DNA of 64,000 nucleotides, taken from positions 2,852,001 through 2,916,000 of the forward strand of contig NZ_CP136708.1 of assembly GCF_032925565.1 (NCBI RefSeq), written 5' to 3'. The notes under the pieces are model-generated. The model was given only the letters and a program-made list of their open reading frames with translations, had not been told where the DNA came from and made no database searches. A program made the position numbers and the translations under genes. The stretch is from Alteromonas sp. CI.11.F.A3 (lineage in GTDB: Bacteria; Pseudomonadota; Gammaproteobacteria; Enterobacterales; Alteromonadaceae). Positions 8,709-17,344 of this stretch are shown here, piece by piece; positions within the stretch are counted from its first letter, which is position 1, and each line of letters opens with the position of its first letter.

Positions 8709-9752
8709 TTATTTTCGGTTTAACTGATATTTTCGCACAGCCGCATTATGGGCTGCCAGCGAAGATGAAAATTCGTGGCTACCATCACCTCTAGCAACAA
8801 AATACAAAGCATCGGTTTCCATCGGGTTTAATGCGGCCCAAATGGCTTCTTTACCGGCCATCGCGATAGGCGTGGGCGGCAAACCTTTAATAGTATACGT
8901 GTTGTAAGGTGTGGGCGTACGAAGGTGCTTACGGGTAATATTACCATCATACGTATCACCAATGCCGTAAATTACGGTGGGATCCGTTTGTAAACGCATA
9001 TTCTTACGTAGCCGGTTCACAAAGACGCCCGCAATTTTAGTTCGCTCTGCGCTCACCGCGGTTTCTTTTTCAATAATACTTGCCAATATTAGGGCGTCGT
9101 ACGGTGAGTTCAATGGCAAATCTGCTTGCCGTTGCTGCCATTGGGTTTCAACATAATCTAACATAGCCTTGTGGGCACGTTTTAAAATGCTACTGGCCGC
9201 AGTATTAGCGGTAAAAAAATACGTGTCGGCTAAAAATAAACCTTCAGCGCTGCTAGCGTCATTCAGCCATGGTATTGGGGCTGCTTTATTCTCGCTTGAC
9301 GTACTTGTGGTTTTAATCGTCTCTTCAACCTGAGCTAGCGATACATCATTAATAAGCTCAGTTTGCGCGTTTAGCGTAACCAACCACTCTTTTAGGGTAA
9401 GCCCTTCTACCAAACTCACGGCAAAATAATGCTCTTCGCCACGGCTTAGTGTGGCAAACACTTCGCGCAATGATTGCCCTGGTGTTAAACGGTATGTACC
9501 CGATTTCACATGGGTATTGGCAGCAAAGAATTTAAGCCAAAGCTTGGTGGCTAATTCAGGGCTATCGATTAAATCCCGCGCCCGAAGCTCCCTTACCACT
9601 TTATATCCGCTACTGCCCTTTTCTACCGTATAAAGCTGGGGTTGAGAAATCGACAAGGGCGATGAAGCTTGCCCATTTACATATAAAACGCCAAAGGTAA
9701 TTGCACCCAATACAAGCGCCAGCATTATCCCAATGCTAATAACTATTCGCAT
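8709..9752 (-). CDS. mltG: Endolytic murein transglycosylase MltG
   Basis: Inner-membrane lytic transglycosylase of the YceG family, which cuts nascent glycan strands. It has 347 residues, one N-terminal membrane helix (about 5-26), a LysM-like region (PQLYTVEKGSSGYKVVREL) and the catalytic domain. The catalytic Glu lies in SIIEKETA (about residue 228), followed by FVNRLRKNMRLQTDPTVIYG, the family signature. Compared with E. coli there is a Ser/Thr-rich insert near 145-160. The ATG at 9752 has AGGA upstream and overlaps the pabC 3' end by 17 bases. Confidence 0.95.
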   Translation of the reverse strand: MRIVISIGIMLALVLGAITFGVLYVNGQASSPLSISQPQLYTVEKGSSGYKVVRELRARDLIDSPELATKLWLKFFAANTHVKSGTYRLTPGQSLREVFATLSRGEEHYFAVSLVEGLTLKEWLVTLNAQTELINDVSLAQVEETIKTTSTSSENKAAPIPWLNDASSAEGLFLADTYFFTANTAASSILKRAHKAMLDYVETQWQQRQADLPLNSPYDALILASIIEKETAVSAERTKIAGVFVNRLRKNMRLQTDPTVIYGIGDTYDGNITRKHLRTPTPYNTYTIKGLPPTPIAMAGKEAIWAALNPMETDALYFVARGDGSHEFSSSLAAHNAAVRKYQLNRK

Positions 9753-10671
9753 GATCTTCCTGAATTTTATCTAATACTAACCTAGCTAGGATCTTTGCCC
9801 CTTCATGAGACGCATTAAATACTAACTCATCGCCAGTTTTTCCTTCGTTTAGCACAACGTTATTAACGGGCATTACGCCCATTAAGGCATTGGTGATCAC
9901 TAGTGCCTTGGCATTGGCTACATCAGCCAGTGTGTACTCGCCTTCATTAACGACTAAAGCGTTGCTACTTATGTCGCTGTCTTTTGACGAGCTTGGTTTT
10001 AACACACTTAATAAACACTGGCGCACAACACCATTTACACCGCAATTATTTACCTTAGGCGTGTGCCATCCGCTGTCAGTTTGAAAAAATACGTTTCCAG
10101 CACTGGCCTCAATAAGGTGCCCTTGCGTGTCGAACACTAAAGCATCATCGGCATTGGCCGCAATAACTTCACGCTTAACCAATACCTGCTCTAACCGGTT
10201 CATATGCTTAATGCCGCCTAAAAGTGGTTGGATAGCGAGTGGTGTTTTCGCGCATATTACCGATAACCCGGTTGTTTGCAATTCAGCATAATGCGTAGGG
10301 TAAGTATGACTAGAAAATCGAACGATGGCAGGCGCTTGGGCATCTCGTGCGTAACCTCGACCGCCCTCTCCTGAAGATACATGGATCTTCATTACCTTTT
10401 TAATGCTGGGATGTTCAAGTGATGCAGTAAGTGTATTGATATACTCATCAATAGCCTGTTTTAGTGCAGTCATGTCGAGGGAAATGGCCAATGCTTTGGC
10501 ATCATGATTGAGCCTAGCAAGATGAAAAGACAGTAGCTCTGCTTTTCCATGACTAACGCACATGGTAGTAAAAACGCCATCACCATAGTTCAGTGCCCTG
10601 TCGTTTAAGGCAATTGCATCGGAGGATGAAGGGGTTGACGATGTGGTGTCGGTGTTTGCGACTATTTTCAC
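9736..10671 (-). CDS. pabC: Aminodeoxychorismate lyase
   Basis: PLP fold-type IV lyase that releases p-aminobenzoate for folate synthesis. It has 311 residues, against about 270 in E. coli. DRALNYGDGVFTT at the N-terminus, the PLP lysine in GIKHMNRLEQV and the ASAGNVFFQ segment support the call. Extra length comes from an N-terminal Thr/Ser-rich stretch and a Ser-rich insert (PSSSKDSDISS) near residue 225. Translation starts at GTG 10671, with GAG six bases before. A terminator-like hairpin and a candidate promoter separate it from fabF, so it may be partly independent. Confidence 0.88.
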   Translation of the reverse strand: MKIVANTDTTSSTPSSSDAIALNDRALNYGDGVFTTMCVSHGKAELLSFHLARLNHDAKALAISLDMTALKQAIDEYINTLTASLEHPSIKKVMKIHVSSGEGGRGYARDAQAPAIVRFSSHTYPTHYAELQTTGLSVICAKTPLAIQPLLGGIKHMNRLEQVLVKREVIAANADDALVFDTQGHLIEASAGNVFFQTDSGWHTPKVNNCGVNGVVRQCLLSVLKPSSSKDSDISSNALVVNEGEYTLADVANAKALVITNALMGVMPVNNVVLNEGKTGDELVFNASHEGAKILARLVLDKIQEDHANSY

Positions 10672-10702
10672 AACTAGCTCTAATAATTAACGTCTGCCGT
10701 GC

Positions 10703-10730
10703 AGTATACCAAGTTGTTGTGCGCAAACAA
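10703..10730 (-). promoter_or_regulatory. Candidate sigma70 promoter for pabC-mltG-tmk-holB-tatD
   Basis: Minus strand TTGTTT - 16 bp - TATACT, placed between the fabF terminator-like hairpin and the pabC start, about 32 bases upstream of the GTG. Confidence 0.5.
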
Positions 10731-10731
10731 G

Positions 10732-10753
10732 AAAGGCAGCTTGCGCTGCCTTT
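10732..10753 (-). terminator. Hairpin terminator after fabF
   Basis: Perfect stem AAAGGCAGC / GCTGCCTTT with a TTGC loop, followed on the minus strand by the T-rich TTTCTTGTTT. It probably ends or attenuates the acpP-fabF transcript before pabC. Confidence 0.7.
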
Positions 10754-10790
10754 AATCAATAACTAAGGGTGTCCAAACGATTGCTTGGGC

Positions 10791-12029
10791 TTAAATTCGT
10801 TTGAAAATAAGCGAACCGTTAGTACCACCAAAGCCAAATGAATTACACAGCGCATAGTCTGAAGTAAACATTTTTGCTTTATTTGCCACGAAGTCTAAAT
10901 CGCATCCTTCACTTGGCTCATCCAAATTAATGGTTGGCGGTGCCATTTTGTCACGTAGTGCCAATATGGTGAAAATAGCTTCTACAGAGCCCGCTGCACC
11001 AAGTAAATGACCTGTCATCGACTTAGTAGAGCTTACAAGCATGTTGTGCGCATGTTCGTTGAACACGCGTTTAACCGCTGCCACTTCTGCAATATCACCC
11101 GCTGGCGTTGATGTCCCGTGAGCGTTAACGTAACCAATTTCACTGCTTTCAATTTTTGCATCGCGAATAGCGTTACTCATTGAAGCCGCCGCACCTTCAC
11201 CGTCAGCAGGTGGTGATGTCATATGATAAGCATCGCCACTCATACCAAAACCAACAAGTTCAGCGTAAATGGTTGCACCACGAGCCTTTGCCGCTTCGTA
11301 TTCTTCTAGCATCACTACACCAGCGCCTTCGCCCATGACGAAACCGTCACGATCTTTATCCCAAGGGCGACTAGCCCCTTGAGGATCGTCGTTTCGTGCA
11401 GACAATGCACGTGCCGCAGCAAAGCCAGCAATACCTAATGGCGTAATAGACGCCTCTGAACCGCCTGCTAGCATGGCATCTGCATCGTCATACGCGATAG
11501 TACGCGCAGCAATACCAATGTTATGCACACCAGTGGTACACGCCGTCACTACGTTTAGATTCGGCCCTTTAAGACCTTCCATGATAGACAAAAAGCCAGA
11601 AATCATGTTGGTGATAGTGGAAGGCACAAAAAATGGAGAAACGCGCTTAGGACCGCTATTCATTAATTTGGTGTGGTTTTGTTCAATTTGCTCTAGCCCA
11701 CCGATACCTGAACCAATAGCCACACCTACTCGGTGTGCATTCTCTTCAGTTATCGTTAAGCCCGAATCAGCCATGGCCTGTTTACCCGCTGCAATACCCA
11801 GCTGAATAAACCTGTCCATTTTCTTCGTTTCTTTTTTTTCTATATATTCCTGCGGGTCGAAGTTATCAACTTGACCAGCGAAACGGGTGGAATAGTCACT
11901 GCAATCAAAATGGGTGATTTCACCAATACCGCTTTCGCCTGCTAACAGACGACGCCAAGTCTCATCTACAGAAAGACCCAAAGGTGAAAGCATGCCAAGA
12001 CCAGTAACCACTACGCGACGTTTTGTCAC
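10791..12029 (-). CDS. fabF: Beta-ketoacyl-ACP synthase II
   Basis: Condensing enzyme of type II fatty acid synthesis, needed for elongation and thermal control of cis-vaccenate. With the start at GTG 12029 it has 412 residues and begins [15 protein letters not shown], as expected. GAGG lies 7 bases upstream of this GTG; upstream ATG and TTG options lack a Shine-Dalgarno sequence. The catalytic Cys is in [11 protein letters not shown] (residue 164), and the two His are in [11 protein letters not shown] and [12 protein letters not shown]. It lies downstream of acpP, with a hairpin in between. Confidence 0.95.
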   Translation of the reverse strand: MTKRRVVVTGLGMLSPLGLSVDETWRRLLAGESGIGEITHFDCSDYSTRFAGQVDNFDPQEYIEKKETKKMDRFIQLGIAAGKQAMADSGLTITEENAHRVGVAIGSGIGGLEQIEQNHTKLMNSGPKRVSPFFVPSTITNMISGFLSIMEGLKGPNLNVVTACTTGVHNIGIAARTIAYDDADAMLAGGSEASITPLGIAGFAAARALSARNDDPQGASRPWDKDRDGFVMGEGAGVVMLEEYEAAKARGATIYAELVGFGMSGDAYHMTSPPADGEGAAASMSNAIRDAKIESSEIGYVNAHGTSTPAGDIAEVAAVKRVFNEHAHNMLVSSTKSMTGHLLGAAGSVEAIFTILALRDKMAPPTINLDEPSEGCDLDFVANKAKMFTSDYALCNSFGFGGTNGSLIFKRI

Positions 12030-12067
12030 AAAAAGCCCTCGCATTGGAACCAATAAGGTGGGAATAC

Positions 12068-12096
12068 AAAAACGGCTCTAAAGAGAGCCGTTTTTT
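12068..12096 (-). terminator. Hairpin between acpP and fabF
   Basis: Stem ACGGCTCT / AGAGCCGT with an AAAG loop, an A-run on one side and a T-run on the other. It has the form of a terminator in both directions but sits inside the acpP-fabF transcription unit. It may be a partial terminator that keeps fabF mRNA below acpP mRNA. Confidence 0.8.
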
Positions 12097-12115
12097 AATT
12101 TACTATAACGAAGAC

Positions 12116-12355
12116 TTAAGCGTCTTTGTTAGCATTGATGTAATCAATCGCTGACTGAACAGTAGTAATTTTTTCTGCTTCTTCGTCAGGAATTTCAGTA
12201 TCAAATTCTTCTTCTAACGCCATTACTAGCTCAACAGTGTCAAGTGAGTCTGCGCCCAAATCATCAACGAATGAAGCTTCAGCTTTTACTTCTTCTTCTT
12301 TTACGCCAAGTTGTTCAATGATAATTTTCTTAACGCGTTCTTCAATGTTACTCAT
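12116..12355 (-). CDS. acpP: Acyl carrier protein
   Basis: Carries acyl chains on 4'-phosphopantetheine during fatty acid and phospholipid synthesis. It has 79 residues and is very acidic, with the modification site Ser37 in [18 protein letters not shown]. The sequence is close to the E. coli protein throughout. It has its own upstream region of about 200 bases with a candidate promoter and a FadR-like site, which fits the need for high expression. Confidence 0.98.
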   Translation of the reverse strand: MSNIEERVKKIIIEQLGVKEEEVKAEASFVDDLGADSLDTVELVMALEEEFDTEIPDEEAEKITTVQSAIDYINANKDA

Positions 12356-12401
12356 AATTCTAGGTTTCCCTTAAACGTCACTAGATAGTCAAAGTGCCGC
12401 T

Positions 12402-12430
12402 AGTTTATTTTGCAAGGTACAAGCTTGCAA
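12402..12430 (-). promoter_or_regulatory. Candidate promoter for acpP
   Basis: Minus strand TTGCAA - 17 bp - TAAACT, about 47 bases upstream of the acpP start codon. The -35 and spacer fit well; the -10 matches 4 of 6. Tentative. Confidence 0.4.
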
Positions 12431-12451
12431 GCACCAGTTTAAACAATTTTT

Positions 12452-12464
12452 CTGGTCAAACCAG
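12452..12464 (-). promoter_or_regulatory. FadR-like operator upstream of acpP
   Basis: Minus strand CTGGTTTGACCAG, a CTGGT/ACCAG palindrome. It shares the CTGGT-NN-GACCAG core of the E. coli fadBA FadR site (as remembered). It lies about 63 bases upstream of the likely start of the candidate acpP promoter. FadR is known to activate fatty acid synthesis genes in E. coli; binding here is inferred. Confidence 0.45.
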
Positions 12465-12530
12465 CGACATCCCAAATTCTTAATGTTCTATTTTTACATC
12501 CAAGTTCGGGGAAAATCCACCCCAAACACA

Positions 12531-12559
12531 GTTAAATTCACAATTTTCGTGAATTTAAC
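12531..12559. repeat. Perfect 11-bp inverted repeat at the fabG 3' end
   Basis: GTTAAATTCAC - 7 bp - GTGAATTTAAC. One arm contains the fabG stop codon. No T-run follows on the minus strand, so it is a stable 3' hairpin or a protein site rather than a canonical terminator. Confidence 0.7.
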
Positions 12560-13295
12560 CCATATACATACCACCGTTTACATGGATAGTTTCGCCTGTA
12601 ATATAGGCTGCACCGTTGCTCACTAAAAAGGCAACAGTGGCTGCTATTTCATCAGGTTCACCTAAACGGTTAGCAGGAATATCTTTAAAAATTGCGCTTT
12701 TTTGATCGTCCGTCAATGATTTTGTCATGTCAGTATCGATAAAACCAGGCGCAACAACGTTAATAGTTATACCACGAGAAGCCACTTCACGTGCCATAGA
12801 TTTCGAAAAACCAATAACACCTGCTTTCGCTGCTGCGTAGTTTGCTTGCCCAGCATTACCCGAACTACCTACCACAGAACCGATATTTACGATACGGCCA
12901 AAGCGTTTCTTCATCATACCGCGAAGTACCGCTTTTGATAGCGTAAAAATGGCTGTAAGGTTGGTATTAATGATGTCTTGCCATTCGTCATCTTTCATAC
13001 GCATTAACAAGTTATCACGGGTAATACCTGCATTATTAACCAAAATATCAATGCCACCGAAGGTGTCATTAATTTCCTTGATTATAGCATCTATACTGTC
13101 TTTATCGGTAACATTTAGTGCAATACCTTTGCCACCAAACTCAGATAAATATTCAGTAATTGCACTTGCACCACTGTCGCTTGTAGCAGTACCCACAACC
13201 GTAGCACCTTGCGCTGCAAGCTGACTAGCAATGGCTTTACCAATGCCTCGGCTTGCGCCTGTTACCAGTGCTATTTTGCCTTCTAACTGACTCAT
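12555..13295 (-). CDS. fabG: 3-oxoacyl-ACP reductase
   Basis: NADPH-dependent reductase of the fatty acid elongation cycle, classical SDR, 246 residues. The cofactor motif is TGASRGIGKA (13-22), then NNAG at 87-90. The catalytic triad is Ser140, Tyr153 and Lys157 (NYAAAKAG), and the C-terminus is GGMYMG. AAGGA precedes the ATG. It starts 9 bases after fabD, and a perfect hairpin overlaps its stop. Confidence 0.97.
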   Translation of the reverse strand: MSQLEGKIALVTGASRGIGKAIASQLAAQGATVVGTATSDSGASAITEYLSEFGGKGIALNVTDKDSIDAIIKEINDTFGGIDILVNNAGITRDNLLMRMKDDEWQDIINTNLTAIFTLSKAVLRGMMKKRFGRIVNIGSVVGSSGNAGQANYAAAKAGVIGFSKSMAREVASRGITINVVAPGFIDTDMTKSLTDDQKSAIFKDIPANRLGEPDEIAATVAFLVSNGAAYITGETIHVNGGMYMG

Positions 13296-13304
13296 AGCGT
13301 TTCC

Positions 13305-14234
13305 TTATTGTTTTAATGCTTCCACACTTTCTGGGGTGTTTACAGCAATGGATTCTAAACTTTTATTAATGCGTTTATTTAATCCTGTAAGTACCTTACC
13401 TGGGCCTACTTCAATGATGCGTTCAACACCTGCGGCAGCCAAGTACTCAACGGTACGCGTCCACTGCACGGGGCAATATAATTGGCGTACCAACGCACTT
13501 TTTATTGATGCACCGTCAGTTTCAATGGTCACATCAACATTATTAATGATATTAATTGCAGGGGTATGAACGTTTAATGTCGCCAGCGCGTCTTCTAATT
13601 TGTCAGCAGCAGGGCGCATAAGTTCGCAATGCGAAGGCACACTTACCGCTAGTGGAAGCGCTCGCTTAGCACCCGCTTCTTTACATGCAGCAGCAGCTTG
13701 CTCAGCGGCCACTTTTTCACCCGCAATAACCACTTGGCCTGGCGAGTTAAAATTAACCGGAGACACTACATCACCTGTGGCAATAGCCGTTTGGTGGCAC
13801 ACATTAGCAATGGTGTTGTCATCTAGACCAATAATGGCATACATAGCACCGGCACCCGCTGGCACCGCCTCTTGCATATATTGTCCACGAGCTTCAACCA
13901 GCTTTATCGCATCGGCGAATGACATGGCACCGCCACACACTAACGCAGAATACTCACCTAAACTGTGACCCGCTAAGTAACTCACTTCAATGCCTTGAGC
14001 TTCTAGTACGCGCCAAGTGGCAACACTGGCTGCAAGCAAAGCGGGCTGAGTGATATGGGTTTCGTTCAATTTCCCATCGGCGTCGTTTTGTACCAGATCC
14101 CAAAGATCGTAACCTAATACGTCTGAAGCTTCTTTGAAGGTATCTAAAACCGAAGGATGGCTGTCGGCCAACTCTTTAAGCATGCCCACAGATTGTGAGC
14201 CCTGCCCTGGAAAGACGCAGGCTGTTTTTGTCAT
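13305..14234 (-). CDS. fabD: Malonyl-CoA:ACP transacylase
   Basis: Loads malonyl groups onto ACP. It has 309 residues, the usual length. The N-terminal FPGQGSQ, the catalytic Ser91 in AGHSLGEYSAL and the His in VPSHCELM are present. AAGGA lies 6 bases before the ATG. It lies between fabH and fabG in the conserved order. Confidence 0.97.
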   Translation of the reverse strand: MTKTACVFPGQGSQSVGMLKELADSHPSVLDTFKEASDVLGYDLWDLVQNDADGKLNETHITQPALLAASVATWRVLEAQGIEVSYLAGHSLGEYSALVCGGAMSFADAIKLVEARGQYMQEAVPAGAGAMYAIIGLDDNTIANVCHQTAIATGDVVSPVNFNSPGQVVIAGEKVAAEQAAAACKEAGAKRALPLAVSVPSHCELMRPAADKLEDALATLNVHTPAINIINNVDVTIETDGASIKSALVRQLYCPVQWTRTVEYLAAAGVERIIEVGPGKVLTGLNKRINKSLESIAVNTPESVEALKQ

Positions 14235-14257
14235 TGTTGTTCCTTATTATTTTTTGT

Positions 14258-14286
14258 ATACAACGAATTTTTGAATACAACGAATT
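14258..14286. repeat. Two-copy direct repeat in the fabH-fabD spacer
   Basis: ATACAACGAATT occurs at 14258-14269 and again at 14275-14286 (period 17), filling most of the 73-base spacer. It is one of several short tandem duplications in this window. Confidence 0.7.
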
Positions 14287-14307
14287 CAATAAGACTAATA
14301 GAAGAAA

Positions 14308-15273
14308 CTAGTATCGTACCAGCGCAGATGCCCACGCAAAACCGCCGCCGAATGCTTCTAGTAATAAATGTTGCCCACGCTGAATGCGACCATCGCGAAT
14401 AGCGGTGTCTAGTGCTGTGGGTACTGTGGCAGCCGAAGTATTACCGTATTTCTCTAACGTCACTACCACTTGTTCTAACGACATATCTAGTTTTTTTGCT
14501 GTCGCTTTAATAATTCTGAAATTCGCTTGATGAGGCACTAGCCAATCCAGATCAGATTTTTGCATATTGTTTGCCGCAAGGGTTTGCTCAACCACTTCAG
14601 ACAATTTGTTCACGGCAACTTTGAAAACTTCGTTTCCGCGCATCACGCCCCAGTTTTCGTGAACCGATGCTTCATCGCCACGGGTTGGGTTACCAACGTA
14701 AAGTAAATCGCCGTAAGAACCATCAGCGTTGATGTGAGTTGATAAAATACCCGGCTCATCGCTGGCTTCTATAATAGTGGCACCGGCAGCATCGCCAAAT
14801 AAAATGACCATAGTGCGGTCTTCAGGCGCTATCAGGCGACTAAGACAATCTGTACCAATAACTAAGATACGCTTAGCCATGCCAGATTTGATGTATTGGT
14901 CGGCCACACTTAATGCATAGCAATAACCTGCACAAGCAGCTGCCACATCAAATGCAGGAATACCGTTAATACCTAAAATGCGCTGAATTTCACAGGCAGT
15001 GCTAGGAAGTGCATAGCGTCCGCTAGTAGTAGCACACACTATCATGTCAATTGATTGAGGGTCGATGCCTGCCATCTCTATGGCTTTTTTACTTGCCTCT
15101 GCACCCATGGTCGCAGCGGTTTCTTCAGCACCTATAATTCGGCGTTCTTTAATACCGGTTCTATCAGTGATCCATTCATCACTGGTATCAACCATAACTT
15201 CCAAATCGGCATTGGTTCGTATATCACTAGGGTAATAACTTCCGGTACCGATAAATCGAGAATATTTGCTCAA
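14308..15273 (-). CDS. fabH: Beta-ketoacyl-ACP synthase III
   Basis: Starts fatty acid synthesis by condensing acetyl-CoA with malonyl-ACP; 321 residues. Catalytic residues are Cys114 ([12 protein letters not shown]), His in VPHQANFRI and Asn in [10 protein letters not shown]. The initiation codon is TTG at 15273, which overlaps the plsX stop (TTGA). GGAG lies five bases upstream, inside plsX, so coupling with plsX is likely. Confidence 0.96.
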   Translation of the reverse strand: MSKYSRFIGTGSYYPSDIRTNADLEVMVDTSDEWITDRTGIKERRIIGAEETAATMGAEASKKAIEMAGIDPQSIDMIVCATTSGRYALPSTACEIQRILGINGIPAFDVAAACAGYCYALSVADQYIKSGMAKRILVIGTDCLSRLIAPEDRTMVILFGDAAGATIIEASDEPGILSTHINADGSYGDLLYVGNPTRGDEASVHENWGVMRGNEVFKVAVNKLSEVVEQTLAANNMQKSDLDWLVPHQANFRIIKATAKKLDMSLEQVVVTLEKYGNTSAATVPTALDTAIRDGRIQRGQHLLLEAFGGGFAWASALVRY

Positions 15274-16295
15274 AGCTGCTCCAATAAAACCGTTTCTATC
15301 TTCGTTTTTATCTTGTCTGGAACTCGCATCTTTGCTTCTTTCATTGCTTGCACAATGGCGTAATAAAAGGCGTCTTTAGATGCATTTCCATGACTCTTGA
15401 TAACAATGCCGCGCAATCCTATCAGACTCGCACCATTATACTGGTCGGGGTTCACGCTGTTATAGATAGATTTGAGCAATGGAAAAGCAATTTTGGCCAT
15501 TAGCCGCGTATAAAAGTTCTTTTGTGACTGGCGCTTCACTTCGTTGATAACTAACTTGGCCAGTCCTTCACTAGATTTAAGCGCAACATTGCCGGTAAAA
15601 CCGTCAGTAACCACCACATCGGCTTTATCGGTAAAGATGTCATCACCTTCTACATAGCCAATATAATTAATACCTGGTGCATCTTTAAATAATTGATCGG
15701 CTAACTTTACGTACGCATTTCCTTTTATATCTTCTTCGCCCACGTTAAGTAACGCAACACGAGGAGAAGGAATGCCTGCTGCTTCTTGCGCTAACACCGA
15801 CCCCATCACACCATACTGAAATAGAATTTCAGGCGTGCAATTAACATTCGCGCCTAAATCGAGCAAGAAAACATTATGATGACTCGCGGTGGGCATCATG
15901 CTGATAAGCGCTGGCCTATCAATACCCGATAAGGTTTTTAATAGATAAAACGATAAGGTTAATAGCGCACCGGTATTACCTGCACTAACGCACGCATCGG
16001 CTTCATTGCTTTGAACATATTCAATCACACGACGCATTGAAGAGCGTTTTTTATTTCGTAACGCAGAGGTAGGCGCCTCACCCATTTCAACCACTTGGTC
16101 GCAATGAGATACCGTTACCCGACTTCGTTGAGAAGCAGTGAGATTTTGAATTGCTGGGGAAATAACGGCTTGGTCGCCGCATAGCAAAAAATGAACGTCA
16201 GAATGAAGTTCAATGGCTTTTACAGCCGCAGAGAGGATAACAGGGGGACCATGATCGCCCCCCATGATATCTAACGCGATGGTTAGCTTAGACAA
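15270..16295 (-). CDS. plsX: Phosphate acyltransferase PlsX
   Basis: Converts acyl-ACP to acyl-phosphate for glycerol-3-phosphate acylation by PlsY. It has 341 residues and begins [16 protein letters not shown], matching the family N-terminus. The start at that position is TTG (16295) with only a weak ribosome-binding site. GNTGALL and [10 protein letters not shown] are family motifs. It follows rpmF by 15 bases and overlaps fabH by four. Confidence 0.95.
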   Translation of the reverse strand: MSKLTIALDIMGGDHGPPVILSAAVKAIELHSDVHFLLCGDQAVISPAIQNLTASQRSRVTVSHCDQVVEMGEAPTSALRNKKRSSMRRVIEYVQSNEADACVSAGNTGALLTLSFYLLKTLSGIDRPALISMMPTASHHNVFLLDLGANVNCTPEILFQYGVMGSVLAQEAAGIPSPRVALLNVGEEDIKGNAYVKLADQLFKDAPGINYIGYVEGDDIFTDKADVVVTDGFTGNVALKSSEGLAKLVINEVKRQSQKNFYTRLMAKIAFPLLKSIYNSVNPDQYNGASLIGLRGIVIKSHGNASKDAFYYAIVQAMKEAKMRVPDKIKTKIETVLLEQL

Positions 16296-16310
16296 AATGT
16301 AGACGCCGTA

Positions 16311-16481
16311 TTACGCGCCGACTACTTTATTGCCTTTATAGTAACCGTCAGCTGTCACGTGGTGACGACGGTGTGTTTCACCCGACGTTGGGTCGACAGA
16401 CAAAGTCGACGCAGTCAATGCATCGTGTGAACGACGCATACCACGCTTAGAGCGCGTTTTACGATTTTTTTGTACAGCCAT
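16311..16481 (-). CDS. rpmF: 50S ribosomal protein L32
   Basis: Short gene of 56 residues: [20 protein letters not shown], then a Ser/Thr-rich middle, [14 protein letters not shown] and a VVGA end. It is the form of L32 without zinc-binding cysteines. AGGAG lies 7 bases before the ATG, inside the end of yceD. It lies between yceD and plsX as in E. coli. Confidence 0.97.
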   Translation of the reverse strand: MAVQKNRKTRSKRGMRRSHDALTASTLSVDPTSGETHRRHHVTADGYYKGNKVVGA

Positions 16482-16484
16482 AAC

Positions 16485-17018
16485 TTACTCCTGGTCTCGC
16501 TTAAGTTCTTTCAAAACCGCGAAAGGGTTTTCTCGCTCTTGTTCCGGTTCAATCTTTCCAAATGACATATCATCTTTTTTCACTGAGCACTCCTCCTCTG
16601 CATGAAGGGGTACGATGGGCAAAGATAAAAGTAACTCGTCTTCAAATATCTGAAGCAGATTAACTTCTCCGTGGTCGTTGACCTCTACCGGTTCGTAAGC
16701 CTCGGGTATTGGATCTTCTTCATTTCGTTCTTCTCCCTGCACTGGAGTAAAACAAAAATCCACATCAAGTGTGGTATCAAATTCACCATTACACCGCTGG
16801 CAGAGAAGTGTTACCTGAGTGCCTAAATGACCGTGAAATACAGTAAGACCCTGCTCGTCTTTTTTGAACTGCACATCGACGTCCACATATTCACTACATC
16901 GGACAACAGCCCCACTTAATCGTTCCATATCTTCAGACACAAGAACACCCCGATAATCGGAACGTTTCATAGCGCTGCTGGTCGGTTCGACCGTATGAGG
17001 GAGTTTCACTTTCTGCAT
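16485..17018 (-). CDS. yceD: 23S rRNA accumulation protein YceD (DUF177)
   Basis: DUF177 protein, 177 residues, needed in other bacteria for normal 23S rRNA levels. The N-terminal MQKVKLPHTVEP matches E. coli YceD. A zinc-knuckle-like pair LLCQRCNGEF lies near residue 75, and the acidic segment PEAYEPVEVNDHGEVNLLQI is conserved. The ATG at 17018 lies only about 10 bases downstream of the -10 element, so the mRNA leader is a few bases at most. rpmF starts three bases after its stop. Confidence 0.93.
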   Translation of the reverse strand: MQKVKLPHTVEPTSSAMKRSDYRGVLVSEDMERLSGAVVRCSEYVDVDVQFKKDEQGLTVFHGHLGTQVTLLCQRCNGEFDTTLDVDFCFTPVQGEERNEEDPIPEAYEPVEVNDHGEVNLLQIFEDELLLSLPIVPLHAEEECSVKKDDMSFGKIEPEQERENPFAVLKELKRDQE

Positions 17019-17344
17019 AGGGCGCGCATTCTATAGATTCCATATCCCACTGTCAAAGATTTAATGGGCATTTTTGTATAATAATTTAGCGATTTTGTAC
17101 TTCTTTTCATAAACCGAATTTTAAGGGAATAACCCCAAATAACAAGTAAAAAGAACATGATGTGTCTAAAACATGGGGTGGTTGGTAAAATAGCGTATTG
17201 TTGAAAATGCCCAAGTTGGCAAACGGGATTACGCTCCTTTATTAAAACACGCTATATTTAGAGTAAGTTGTGATTACTCTCTAGAGGATACGCAACGCGT
17301 AATTCGGTTAATTAACACTTAATGTAAGATTGAGGTTTTGTCGT
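17019..17344. other. Divergent yceD/yceF intergenic region
   Basis: Besides the yceD promoter, this 326-base spacer holds the inverted repeat AGAGTAA - 7 bp - TTACTCT (17260-17280), about 65 bases before yceF. I see no clear yceF promoter and no coding potential. Confidence 0.5.
17028..17056 (-). promoter_or_regulatory. Near-consensus sigma70 promoter of yceD-rpmF-plsX-fabHDG
   Basis: Minus strand TTGACA - 17 bp - TAGAAT, followed by the GC-rich GCGCGCC just before the yceD ATG. That discriminator is of the kind associated with stringent (ppGpp) control; this last point is inference. Confidence 0.8.

Noticed and set aside
12030..12053. Upstream starts for fabF (ATG and TTG before 12029)
   Set aside because: The GTG at 12029 has a well-spaced GAGG and gives the family N-terminus; the upstream codons have no Shine-Dalgarno sequence.
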